A stretch of DNA of 47,463 bases. Source: Mesorhizobium sp. ORS 3359 (GTDB taxonomy: Bacteria > Pseudomonadota > Alphaproteobacteria > Rhizobiales > Rhizobiaceae). Location of the stretch: contig CCNC01000189.1 of NCBI GenBank assembly GCA_000824845.1, positions 1-47,463 of the forward strand. Reading direction: 5' to 3'. The translations under genes and the position numbers were made by a program. Positions 36,225 to 44,704 of the stretch are shown here, in pieces; within the stretch, counting starts at the first letter, position 1; the number at the start of each line of letters is the position of its first letter. Below the pieces are notes generated by a model. It saw only the letters and a list, made by a program, of their open reading frames with translations. It was not told the DNA's origin and did not search any database.

Positions 36225-36535
36225 TCTCCCGCCGACGAGACCGCCATCCCTTCCGGCGCTTGGCCTTGGTCAGTGCCTTTTCCTGAGCCGCCGGGGGATC
36301 AACTGCGCTCGGCAATGGCACTTCGCCGTCAACTCCTCCCGCCACTCTCGCCGGCCGGCCGCGCCGACGTGACTTCAGGTTACCACGAAGCCTGAGATGA
36401 TCTCGCCACTCGTAAAGAGTTGGCGACTGATGCCAACCTCATCTGCCAACTTGCTGACGGTTTCGGCCGCCTCCATGCGCTGGAGCAGCTCCAGCTTTTG
36501 GTCCTCATCAATAACTCTTTGCCGTCCGGCCATGC
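36225..36535 (-). pseudogene. Helix-turn-helix transposase OrfA remnant (IS3-like)
   Basis: Starts MAGRQRVIDEDQKLELLQRM, continues EAAETVSKLADEVGISRQL, shifts frame at the second helix, then reads LYEWRDHLRLRGNLKSRRRGRP and on to ALTKAKRRK. This is the usual layout of the small DNA-binding subunit of IS3-type elements. Frameshifted, with no partner OrfB beside it. The 36536-36850 stretch between it and the IS110 gene holds no recognisable gene. Confidence 0.65.
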
Positions 36536-36850
36536 CCCAGTTTCCTCTCCTGCGGGGAAACTGTCCGCGATCTTCCTTGTCTCAGTCTGAGGGTGCATAT
36601 GTGGACGCCTCCTTGGCAAGACGAAAGTGGCACCATTCTCAAAAACGGTCGGTTGCAGTCATATGTTCGGCCTTCGATGCGGTGTGTTGAGCCGCTGGCC
36701 CTGATGAATCTCCGCGGATTGGATCCCTAAACACTCCAGCGCGCTCAAAAGTCGCTGCACCCCTCGGGCTTTCCAACCCCGGCCCCTGACCGGTTCTCGT
36801 CAAGTGTCTTTCCCTCACCAACTCGTTGTCGCGTTCAAGCCCACGCCAGA

Positions 36851-37864
36851 TCAAGCGGGGATGGCACGGTAAATCTCTCCTCTCGTCATCAGCGCCCAGG
36901 CAATGCGCGCCATCTTGTTGGCGAGCGCAACCGCCACGACCTTCGCAGGCTTTTTCTCCATGAGCTTACGGATCACGCCGTCTTGGCGGACCCTTCCTCG
37001 CGAGCGAAGCGGATCACCGCCGTCGCTCCGACAACGAGCAACGTTCGAAGATACCCGTCGCCCATCTTGGATGCTGCCGAGCCGTTGCTTGCCCCCCGAA
37101 GAACTCTCTCTTGGCGTAAGGCCGAGCCAGGCGGCGAATTCACGGCCAGATTTGAAGGCTGTCGGGTCTGCGACTGTCGCTGCCATCGCTGTTGATGTGA
37201 TGACACCAAAACCGGGAATCGTTTCCAATCGGCGACTGGTCTCGTTGCCGCGATGCTCGCGCGCAATCTCGATCTCCAGTGCTTTAATGCGCTGACCCAG
37301 TTCGATGAGGCTTGCTGTCATGGGGGTGAGTGCAATCCGGACGAGATCGGGAAGGTTGTTCATTTCATTTTTCGGCACATTCAGGGCCGTCAGCAAAGTA
37401 CGAATCCCTTGCGGCATCGCGATGCCGAATTCTGCCAGATGCGCGCGAATTGCATTGGCCAGCATAGTTCGTTGCCGGACCAGAAGAACTCGGCAGCGAT
37501 GCAGCATCAAAACCGATTGTTGAGCCGCTGTCTTCACGGCAACGAAGCGCATGTTCGGCCTCGTCACCGCTTCGCAAATGGCTTCGGCATCGGCGATGTC
37601 ATTTTTGTTGCGTTTGACGTAGGGTTTTACATAGGCAGGCGGCATCAGACGAACCGTGTGCCCAAATCGACCGATCTCGCGAGCCCAGTGATGCGCCGTT
37701 GCACAGGCTTCAATGCCAACGAGGCAAGGTGGAGGTTTGGCGAAATACTCAACAACCTCCGAACGGCGAAGGCTTCGCCGGACGCCAACCTTGCCTTCTT
37801 GATCAATGCCATGAACCTGAAAAACGTTCTTGGCCAGATCAAGCCCGATCGTGGTAATTTGCAT
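36851..37864 (-). pseudogene. IS110-family transposase with two compensating frameshifts
   Basis: A 337-residue frame from MQITTIGLDLAKNVFQVHGID with the DEDD-type N-terminal domain (D9, E60) and NKNDIADAEAICEA, followed by the C-terminal IPGFGVITS and FAAWLGLTPRESSSGGKQRLG. From about 37080 to 36975 the reading frame is shifted: the normal KMGDGYLRTLLVVGATAVIRFAREEG lies in the neighbouring frame, and the open frame reads instead IQDGRRVSSNVARCRSDGGD. The frame then returns to RKLMEKKPAKVVAVALANKMARIAWAL. About 35 residues, including the conserved serine region, are replaced, so activity is doubtful. Confidence 0.8.
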
Positions 37865-38017
37865 TGCGGATGCTCCTTGCTTTCCAGTGAGGCAACAGCA
37901 AAGCCATATCACGCTTGCTGACGCCGGTGATGGAGGCGTCCACATCATCACTCCAATCGGAATGGGCGTCCGGTTTCGTTTCGGAATCACCGTCCCGGTT
38001 TCATTGGAATCGCACGC

Positions 38018-38085
38018 AACTGATCCTTCAAACAATTTTACAGAATCTTTGCGAGCGCAAATTTCCGGCAATGGTACTTTCACCG
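38018..38085 (+). promoter_or_regulatory. Shared leader element A, copy 1 (before ATP-grasp 1)
   Basis: Contains GCAACTGATCC, then CAAACAATTTTACAGAATC, then the dyad TTGCGAGCGCAA (38049-38060), then CCGGCAATGGTA. The same blocks in the same order occur at 40519-40590 and, inverted, at 46010-46080. The start codon is 107 bp beyond the dyad. The CAATTTTAC-AATCTT part resembles the 3' half of a nod box, but the 5' half does not clearly fit. Confidence 0.6.
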
Positions 38086-38166
38086 CGACGTCTGAGGCGT
38101 GGCAAAAGACACTTATGCCGATTTACGCTCGGACGGCACAGCGCGCAACGTCGGAGTCAGCAGCAA

Positions 38167-39405
38167 ATGTCAACAAGAGCGCTCATTCTGGTTGAAGGCC
38201 ATTCAAGAGGTAATGGTTTACGATACATTCAAGCGGCCAAGCGTCTTGGCCTTCATCCAATTACCCTGTCGACTGATCCAGCTCAGTACGCCTATGTCGC
38301 GGCGGAACGAAGTGAGGCGATCCGCGTCAATACAGCCGATCTCGATGCGTTGATCCGCGAATGTTGCCAGTTGCGCGCGACCTATGACATAGCTGGCATT
38401 ACTGGCTTTTCGGGCGACGACGAGTCGGTCTATGCGACAGTTGGCAAGCTCTGTCGGCACTTCGATCTACCGGGACCGAACCCCGCGTCGATCGAACGAT
38501 GTTGTGACAAATTCGTGCAACGTCAGTTCCTCGCGGAGGCCGGCGTTCCAACCCCTGCTTATCGCTTGGCAGCAAATGCGAGCGACGTTGAAAGCGCGGT
38601 CTCGGAGATTGGACTGCCAGTAATTGTTAAGCCAGCGATAGGCAGCGGCAGCATGGGCGTGCGATTGTGCCGCAATGCCGACGAGTTGGTCGAACATACC
38701 ACTTATCTGTTGGGCGGAAAACACAGATGGCAGTCTTCGCCGAGGATACTGGTCGAAGAATTCGCCCAAGGCCCCCATTATTTCACCGAGATCATTGGAA
38801 GTGAGGTTATTGGGATCGGTATCGGCGGCTTCGGCCCCCCACCACATTTTGTCTGGCGTGAGGCCACCTTTCCGGTCCCGCTGGCTGATGACGAGCATGA
38901 GCGTATCGCCGATGTTTCACTGCGCTGCTTGCGAGCTCTCGGCCTTGGCTGGGGGCCAACGTGCATTGAGCTACGGTGGACGAAGCGAGGACCAGTCATC
39001 ATTGAAGTGAACCCTCGTCTTGCTGGCGCGCCCGGTCCTCAACTTGTTCAGTTAGCTTACGGTATCGATCTCATCACCGAGCACGTCAAGCTTACCATTG
39101 GCGACGACTGCGACGTGCACAGACGGCATTCGCACACTGCGGCGGCGCGGTACATAGTTCCTGATCGCGATGGCACACTGGATTGGGTCGCGGGCGAGAG
39201 TCGGGCGGCCTCCGTGCCAGGTGTGGCCGAGGTCAAATTTTATGTTGCACCCAAGACGCCGATTATCAGGAAAGGCGATTACCGAGACTGGATCGGACAC
39301 GTCGTTGCCGCTTCACCCAGCCCCGGTCGGACTGAGGCGATTCTCCAGCGTGCCGTCGATACGATCGATTGGTCGATCGCACCATTTCCGACAGTTGGCG
39401 AATAG
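38167..39405 (+). CDS. ATP-grasp ligase 1 (amino-acid/carboxylate-amine ligase type)
   Basis: A 412-residue ATP-grasp protein. N-terminal Rossmann-like part (MSTRALILVEGHSRGNGLRYIQAAKRLGLHPI); ATP-binding lysines K115 and K155 (IVKPAIGSGSMGV); hinge ILVEEF (194-199); metal residues in ELRW (268-271) and IIEVNPR (278-284). Such enzymes join a carboxylate to an amine using ATP. A GGAG ribosome-binding site precedes the ATG at 38167. It has a close paralogue at 44705-45931 (minus) and fragments at 604 and 42850. Near an EctB-like aminotransferase and an oxygenase, it probably builds an amide with diaminobutyrate or a derivative; the substrates are unknown. Confidence 0.85.
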   Translation: MSTRALILVEGHSRGNGLRYIQAAKRLGLHPITLSTDPAQYAYVAAERSEAIRVNTADLDALIRECCQLRATYDIAGITGFSGDDESVYATVGKLCRHFDLPGPNPASIERCCDKFVQRQFLAEAGVPTPAYRLAANASDVESAVSEIGLPVIVKPAIGSGSMGVRLCRNADELVEHTTYLLGGKHRWQSSPRILVEEFAQGPHYFTEIIGSEVIGIGIGGFGPPPHFVWREATFPVPLADDEHERIADVSLRCLRALGLGWGPTCIELRWTKRGPVIIEVNPRLAGAPGPQLVQLAYGIDLITEHVKLTIGDDCDVHRRHSHTAAARYIVPDRDGTLDWVAGESRAASVPGVAEVKFYVAPKTPIIRKGDYRDWIGHVVAASPSPGRTEAILQRAVDTIDWSIAPFPTVGE

Positions 39406-39657
39406 GAGCAAAGCTGCGACTCCTTGCCCTCGCCGCACCAGCGCAGGTCGGCATCAGTGCGGCGAAGGTCGAAAAGGGGCGCCCCTCCGCGTTTCAGGAA
39501 ACGTTCGCGCTGTGAAACTGTGAAAAGGGATCAAGGCGCGCCACGTATCTGCGAGCAACAATCGTTTTCCGGTCGGCCTTGACCCGCTGCCCGCCGAGAA
39601 GCACTTCAACGATTTCAGCGGTGTAAAACACAGCAAGGAAGTTCCCAGTGCCTGAAG
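39406..39657. other. Gap between ATP-grasp 1 and IS debris
   Basis: No recognisable gene. A minus-strand frame (GTGNFLAVFYTAEIVEVLLG, then GQRVKADRKTIVARRY) has the look of the tail of a transposase, but I cannot assign a family. Confidence 0.3.
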
Positions 39658-39925
39658 GTGAGCGGAGGCGACGTTCGCGACAGCGAGCCGTGCCAACGCC
39701 TCGGCAGGATCGAAGGCATTGCCGATAGTGGCGACGCATTGATTGCACCTGTCGGTGACAGAACCGGATTCAAGTACGGTCGACGGTTCGCGGCGTGGTT
39801 GGGCCTTGTGCCGCAGCAGCGATCAAGTGGAGGACGGGTCCGACTATTCGGCATCAGCAAACGCGGCGACCGTTATTTGCTGCGCACGCTGATGATCCAC
39901 GGCGTCGCGCCGCTCTGGCGCAACG
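39658..39925 (+). pseudogene. IS110/IS1111-type transposase C-terminal fragment
   Basis: Reads FKYGRRFAAWLGLVPQQRSSGGRVRLFGISKRGDRYLLRTLMIHG, the conserved C-terminal region. It is related to but different from the copy at 36851. It joins directly to the integrase fragment at about 39922. Confidence 0.75.
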
Positions 39926-40227
39926 GCTCTCTTTCCGAACATGCACGGTGGCAAACTGAACGCCGACGGCGTCCAGGCACTGCTGAACAAATATGACACC
40001 AAAGCGCGCGAGCACTGCGTCTCCCTTCGGTTAAAACGGGTGTCGCCCCATGTCTTGCGGCGCAGCGCTGCCATGGAGCTACTACATGCCAGGGTCGATT
40101 GCTCAGTTATTGCCGTGTGGCTGGCCATGAGGCGATGGAAACGACGCTGACCTATCTTCATGCACATCTTGAACTGAAGGAATCCGCACTCGCAAAGCTG
40201 AAGCCGTACGAATGCGCTAAGGCCTAG
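39922..40227 (+). pseudogene. Tyrosine recombinase (phage-type integrase) C-terminal fragment
   Basis: Reads LFPNMHGGKLNADGVQALLNKY, then RVSPHVLRRSAAMELLHARVD, and after a frameshift GHEAMETTLTYLHAHLELKE and ends at KPYECAKA. The H-x-L-R box, the GHE histidine and the TLTY nucleophile tyrosine are visible, but the N-terminal half is missing and the frame is broken. Confidence 0.8.
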
Positions 40228-40518
40228 CGATTTCGACCGAACGACCGGCTTCTGGAATCTTGAACGCCCTCTGAGCGCATCAGAACTATTCCGAGTGTCA
40301 ACCATCGGCTCCCTACCGCATTGGCCGGGAATGCGGTCTAGTGTCCTTATCAAAAGAAGCACTCGGCTAGTTTGCCGGTCGGCATAAGGCACAACGAATG
40401 GCGTCGATCCCCTCGCCTGGCTCTCCCAGACCTTGTCTCGCATCGCCCAGCGCTGGCCCGAAGCCAAAATCAAATGCTCATGCCCTGAAACTTCAACCTA
40501 GACGCCATCAACTGGCCC
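40228..40518. other. Intergenic gap before the aminotransferase leader
   Basis: No recognisable gene or repeat in about 290 bp; leader element A begins at its end. Confidence 0.4.
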
Positions 40519-40590
40519 CTTACGCAACAGATTCGTCAAAAAAATTTACTGAGTCTTTGCGAATGCAAGCCGCCGACAATGATAAGTTGG
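40519..40590 (+). promoter_or_regulatory. Shared leader element A, copy 2 (before the aminotransferase operon)
   Basis: Has GCAACAGATTC, CAAAAAAATTTACTGAGTC, the dyad TTGCGAATGCAA (40557-40568) and CCGACAATGATAAG in the same order and spacing as copy 1. The aminotransferase start is 128 bp beyond the dyad. Confidence 0.6.
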
Positions 40591-40695
40591 ATTCAAACTG
40601 AGATTGGCCGTAGCTAGTTGTCTGACCCAATGATTTGGAATGCCTACACATAGAACATGCAGCGTTCACCGCAAGTGGCATACAGAGGCCATTTA

Positions 40696-41955
40696 ATGGA
40701 CATCGACATCTTCGAAGCTTATGAGTCTAACGTTCGTCGCTATGGACGGTCGTTTCCAACAGTATTTACTAAATCTCTGGGGGCGACAATCTGGGACGAG
40801 GCCGGCAAACCGTTTATTGATTTCCTAGTTGGGTCCGGTGCGCTTAACTACGGTCATAACAACCCAGATATCATGTCGCCGGCAATTAAATATCTCGTCG
40901 AAAAAAATATAGTTTTGTCGCTTGATATGAATACGGCCGCAAAGCGTGATTTCATCAGAGTGTTTGTCGACTCGATCTTGAAGCCCAGGGGGCTTTCTTA
41001 CAAGATACAGTTTCCTGGGCCGACCGGGACAAACGCTAACGAAGCGGCTTTGGCGCTAGCGCGAAAATATACCGGCCGCTCGAGCGTTATGGCCTTCACA
41101 AATTCGTATCATGGGATGTCGCTCGGCTCCTTGGCGGTGTCGGGTTCAGCGTCAACCAGACAGCTTGGCGGCGTTGCTCGCCACGATGTGATCCGTGTCC
41201 CTTACGAGAACTATCCGAACCAAACTTTCGATTCCGCGAGTTACATTGATCACGTGTTGAGCGACCCAGGCAGCGGGATAGAGAAGCCGGCCGCAATCAT
41301 CCTGGAGCCCATCCAGGCAGAAGGCGGCATGAACACCGCATCCGCACCTTGGCTCTCAGAAATTCAGCGCATTTGCCGTAAGCACGACGTTGTTTTCATC
41401 GTGGATGATATTCAGGCAGGTTCGGGACGAACAGGCGATTTCTTCTCGTTCGAGTTCGCGAAAATCGAGCCCGACATCGTGACCCTTTCGAAATCGCTAA
41501 GCGGTTCAGGTAATCCGTTGTCCATAGTTCTGATTCGCCCAGACTTGGATATATGGAATCCGGGAGAACATAGCGGGACCTTCAGAGGCAATAATCTCGC
41601 CTTCGTGACTTCGGCGGCCATGTGCACAATGTGGTCCGATAGGCTCTTTACTACAGCCATCGAGCGGACAACCGTCAAACTTCAAGAACACCTTGATCGC
41701 CTCGTTGCGAAATTCCCCATGTGCATCGAACAAAAGCGCGGCCGTGGTTTGATGGCCGGCCTCAAGTGCCGTTCACAGGCCGATGTTGACCGCGTGCACG
41801 ATGTCGCGTTCGAAAACGGCTTGCTGATCGAATCCTCAGGGCCAAATCGCGACGTTATCAAAGTCCTTCCGCCGATAACCATCTCAGATGACGAACTCGA
41901 TCACGGCATGGCCATCCTCGATCACGCACTACAGGAGAAAACCAATGGCGACTAA
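40696..41955 (+). CDS. EctB-like L-2,4-diaminobutyrate aminotransferase
   Basis: A 419-residue class III PLP aminotransferase. The start MDIDIFEAYESNVRRYGRSFPTVF and the blocks GALNYGHNNP (48-57), IQFPGPTGTNANEAALALARK, TNSYHGMSLGSLAVSG, EPIQAEGG, FIVDDIQAGSGRTG (D237/D238) and LSKSLSGSG (PLP lysine K266) are characteristic of EctB/RhbA/DAT enzymes. These make L-2,4-diaminobutyrate from aspartate semialdehyde and glutamate. A ribosome-binding AGAGG lies eight bases before the ATG at 40696. The downstream oxygenase overlaps by 11 bp. There is no ectA or ectC nearby, so ectoine is not the product. A broken paralogue lies at 46201-46671. Confidence 0.92.
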   Translation: MDIDIFEAYESNVRRYGRSFPTVFTKSLGATIWDEAGKPFIDFLVGSGALNYGHNNPDIMSPAIKYLVEKNIVLSLDMNTAAKRDFIRVFVDSILKPRGLSYKIQFPGPTGTNANEAALALARKYTGRSSVMAFTNSYHGMSLGSLAVSGSASTRQLGGVARHDVIRVPYENYPNQTFDSASYIDHVLSDPGSGIEKPAAIILEPIQAEGGMNTASAPWLSEIQRICRKHDVVFIVDDIQAGSGRTGDFFSFEFAKIEPDIVTLSKSLSGSGNPLSIVLIRPDLDIWNPGEHSGTFRGNNLAFVTSAAMCTMWSDRLFTTAIERTTVKLQEHLDRLVAKFPMCIEQKRGRGLMAGLKCRSQADVDRVHDVAFENGLLIESSGPNRDVIKVLPPITISDDELDHGMAILDHALQEKTNGD

Positions 41956-42787
41956 CCAAGTAGCTCAAACGCCGGCCATCTCGCCTCTTACAATCAAAGA
42001 ACGAACCGGCTCGATTAGCACTGCGGAGATCATCTCGGTCCTGAAGGGTGAGATCACGGCACTGCACATCAAGCGAGCTTTCAGCACCGAAGTAGCCCAG
42101 GAGATCACCACGAACTTTGTTGGCAGCTCCGGTCTCAAGGAGCGCAAAGATGGCGTCCCCGGACAATATGTCGGCGCATCCCACTACAGGAAGGATGCAG
42201 CCACCTATTTCAAGGAGGCGGAAAATGCGCGGCCGCACGTTGACGCCCTTTTTGGCAATTTAGTTGACCCGGTCCGAGCCCTCTTCGACGCGTTGAAGCG
42301 CGAGCTTCACAAACAGGGCGTTGAATTGCGGCTGGCCCGTTCAGAACATGGCAAGGCCAATGTTTGTCGCGGTCTCAGCTGGTCTGGCAGCGGCACGTTT
42401 TCCTTGGACCCTCACGACGATGTCGCTCAAGTGTTACGTGCCGGGAACGATTTCGAGCTTTCTGCGGTGGCGCACAACATCGTCGCAGCACTCAACTTTT
42501 ATCCCAGCATGCCTGATGAGGGTGGAAACTTGAGGCTCTGGAGTCACAAGCCGACCGTCGCAGATCGAAAGTCGCAGGGCGTGGAGAACACGGGATATCC
42601 CTACTCCGCAGCTTATCTCGATGCGGTGCCTAGTCGCGAAATCCAGCTCAAACCCGGGGACATCGCCCTACTTGATGGCGGTTTCGTTCACGGGGTCACC
42701 GGTCAATCAGGCAATGGAAAGCGTCGCTTGGTGCTGAACAGCTTTTTCGGACATGCGCGGCCAGATCTTGTTGTCTGGTGGACCTGA
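41945..42787 (+). CDS. 2-oxoglutarate/Fe(II)-dependent oxygenase-like protein
   Basis: A 280-residue protein whose start overlaps the aminotransferase stop by 11 bp (MATNQVAQTPAI). The C-terminal half shows the facial triad H157-x-D159 (LDPHDDV) and H249 (GGFVHGVT), followed by R260/R261 (GKRRLVLNSFF), as in 2OG-Fe(II) hydroxylases. LNFYPSMPDEGGNLRLWSHKP is a typical jelly-roll strand region. It probably hydroxylates the diaminobutyrate product or a ligated form. Exact substrate unknown; no close named family recognised. Confidence 0.75.
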   Translation: MATNQVAQTPAISPLTIKERTGSISTAEIISVLKGEITALHIKRAFSTEVAQEITTNFVGSSGLKERKDGVPGQYVGASHYRKDAATYFKEAENARPHVDALFGNLVDPVRALFDALKRELHKQGVELRLARSEHGKANVCRGLSWSGSGTFSLDPHDDVAQVLRAGNDFELSAVAHNIVAALNFYPSMPDEGGNLRLWSHKPTVADRKSQGVENTGYPYSAAYLDAVPSREIQLKPGDIALLDGGFVHGVTGQSGNGKRRLVLNSFFGHARPDLVVWWT

Positions 42788-42849
42788 TGGCTTGGATGTA
42801 GCAGTGACTGACCGGATTTCGACAGCTGCGCAGAGGAGGGTCAAAGACA

Positions 42850-42984
42850 ATGTCAAAAAGGGCTCTCATCCTGGTCGAGGGCACAAGGAGCAACGGCCTT
42901 CCCTACGTGAAGGCAGCCCAGTGTCTTGGGCTCTAACCAATTACTCTAGGGGCTGATCCCGCTCGGCACGACTATCTCGCGGCG
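42850..42984 (+). pseudogene. ATP-grasp ligase N-terminal remnant, stopped at codon 29
   Basis: A GGAGG site and ATG at 42850 begin MSKRALILVEGTRSNGLPYV, then KAAQCLGL, a TAA, and PITLGADPARHDYLAA. This matches the first 46 residues of ATP-grasp 1. The stop replaces the histidine before PITL. Homology ends near 42984, where an IS630 piece begins. It shows that the ancestral operon was aminotransferase-oxygenase-ATP-grasp, 62 bp after the oxygenase stop. Confidence 0.9.
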
Positions 42985-43185
42985 GGAGGGTTTGAGGAAA
43001 GCCGCGACCCGCGTCGTCGTCCTTGCGGCCGGGGCGTCGTCTCACCCAGCTTGGCCCTTGCGATCCAGCGGATCGCGCTCGATATCCCCACCCCAAATCG
43101 TGCCGCCGCCTGACGCGCCGGAAGTCCCTTCATCCGCAGCCTTCAAAACACGCAACCTAAGATCCTCTCCGAGCGCTCGCGCCAT
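42985..43185 (-). pseudogene. IS630-family transposase N-terminal remnant
   Basis: On minus from 43185: MARALGEDLRLRVLKAADEG, a frameshift, then ARQAAARFGVGISSAIRWIA and RAKLGETTPRPQGRRRGSRL. This is the helix-turn-helix start of IS630-type transposases. Broken; a C-terminal IS630 piece is at 46890-47060. Confidence 0.8.
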
Positions 43186-43249
43186 CGTCCACCTCCTGAA
43201 AGCAGACGTTGAATCAGAAGCGGCGTCGGCCGTCTCATCAAAATCGAAT

Positions 43250-43800
43250 CATCGATCTCCGGACGTGCTAGCAAGCCAGCCGCGAGCCACAAGATCTACC
43301 CGTATCTCTTGCGCGGGACGATGATCGCACGGCTGAACCATGTCTGGGCGATGGACATCAGCTACATCCCGGTGCGGCACAGCTTCGTCTATCTTGCGGC
43401 CGTCGTCGACGTGTTCAGCCAGCGGTGCTGGCCCATCGGGTCTCAATCACGATGGAGGCGGCGTTTTGCGTCGCATCGCTCGAGGAGGCCCTGGCCAGAC
43501 ATGGCCGACCCGAGATCTTCAACATGGACCAGGGCAGCCAGTTCATCAGCCTTGAGTTCACAGGCGTGCTGGCGGCGGCGAGTGTGTCCATCAGGATGGA
43601 TGGCAAAGGTGCCTGACGCGAGAATGTCTTCGTCGAGCGGCTGTGGCGCGCTATCAAATAGAGGCCTATCCGCGCTCCTACGACAGCGTGTCCGAGGCAC
43701 GCGCGCCGATCGCCCGGTATCTTGCCTTCTATAATGGAGTGCGCTCGCATTCGAGCCTCGGCGGGCGCGCGCCCAACGAGGCTTCTTTCGGCCCAAGCCA
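43250..43800 (+). pseudogene. IS3-family transposase OrfB remnant
   Basis: In successive frames: NHVWAMDISYIPVRHSFVYLAAVVDVFS, AHRVSITMEAAFCVASLEEALARHGRPEIF, NMDQGSQFIS, then NVFVERLWRAIK, a stop, EAYPRSYDSVSEARAPIARYLAFYN and GVRSHSSLGGRAPNEASF. These are the DDE core (D in MDI, D in NMDQGSQF, E in VERLW) and tail of IS3 OrfB. It has at least two frameshifts and two stops. Confidence 0.88.
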
Positions 43801-43909
43801 TGGCGACGGCCGCATGATCGTCGCCGCGCCCCGCGCTCAACGTAACCCGGCAGGATGCCATTTAAATTCGGCGGGACGCTATCCAAACAAGCGGAGCCTG
43901 TGTTTCCAC

Positions 43910-44455
43910 TTACCGTGAGACCCCGTCCCGCGGCTGGGAAAAATACTCCTCGCGGGTCATTTCGTAATATTGGTAGAATCTGCCGTCATGCCAGCGGTCG
44001 TCAATATACCGCAGCCCAAGCTTTGTGGCTGCCCGCTGCGACCGCAAATTACAATGCCTAATGAGGCCGACTACCTTTTCCTTGGTCGAACCTCGCAAAG
44101 CGTGCGTGATGGCGAATCGTGCGGCCTCCAGCCCCAAACCTCGTCCTACTCCGCGTTGGAGCAATGAAATAGAGAGTTCGATATTGTTTGTGTCAGCGTA
44201 GTCACGCAGGCCACAGCGACCGATGAAAACAGGACTGTCAACGCATTTTTCATATACGATCCAAGTGCCGAAGCCGTTCTTGCGCCACTGTGCCAAAGAC
44301 CTTTCGATCCAGTTGAGCACATCCTCAATCGTTTGCGGAGTATTATCATAGATTATCTTCTGAACCACGGGATCGGCATGCAACTGGAACAATTCCGCGG
44401 TGTGCTCGGGTCGCATGGAGGTGAGAATCAAACGTTCCGTCTGATACGTGGCCAT
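43910..44455 (-). CDS. GNAT-family N-acetyltransferase (RimJ/RimL type)
   Basis: A 181-residue acetyltransferase from the ATG at 44455 (MATYQTERLILTSMRPEHTAEL). The RimJ/RimL-like opening (TERLILT), the strand ELSISLLQRGVGRGLGLEAARFAITHA with the acetyl-CoA loop (RGVGRGLG), and the C-terminal NLRSQRAATKLGLRYI are all present. It lies 250 bp after the ATP-grasp 2 stop on the same strand. It could N-acetylate diaminobutyrate or a peptide product of the cluster, or act on another amine; no direct evidence. Confidence 0.88.
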   Translation of the reverse strand: MATYQTERLILTSMRPEHTAELFQLHADPVVQKIIYDNTPQTIEDVLNWIERSLAQWRKNGFGTWIVYEKCVDSPVFIGRCGLRDYADTNNIELSISLLQRGVGRGLGLEAARFAITHALRGSTKEKVVGLIRHCNLRSQRAATKLGLRYIDDRWHDGRFYQYYEMTREEYFSQPRDGVSR

Positions 44456-44704
44456 AGGTATTTCCAATCTGAACGCTGTTGTGATGTCAGAGGCAAGCGC
44501 CTCCCCGCATCAATGGTGACCATGGACTTTTGAAAGACCAAGAGAGGCAATGTGGAACGAACTCCATCAGTTGGCCACAAGAGCTGCGCCAGTGCTGGGT
44601 CGCGATTCCTTATGTTGCAGGCGGGGGAATTCGCCAGCTTGTCTCGGCGGGTCGTCGGCGCTTCACATCGGCCTAAAACGCCACTACCCGAAATAGTTCG
44701 AGGC

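Noticed and set aside
40696..42787. Ectoine biosynthesis cluster with ectB and the hydroxylase ectD
   Set aside because: No ectA or ectC, and the oxygenase lacks EctD motifs; its HDD-H-R pattern is of a different 2OG subgroup.
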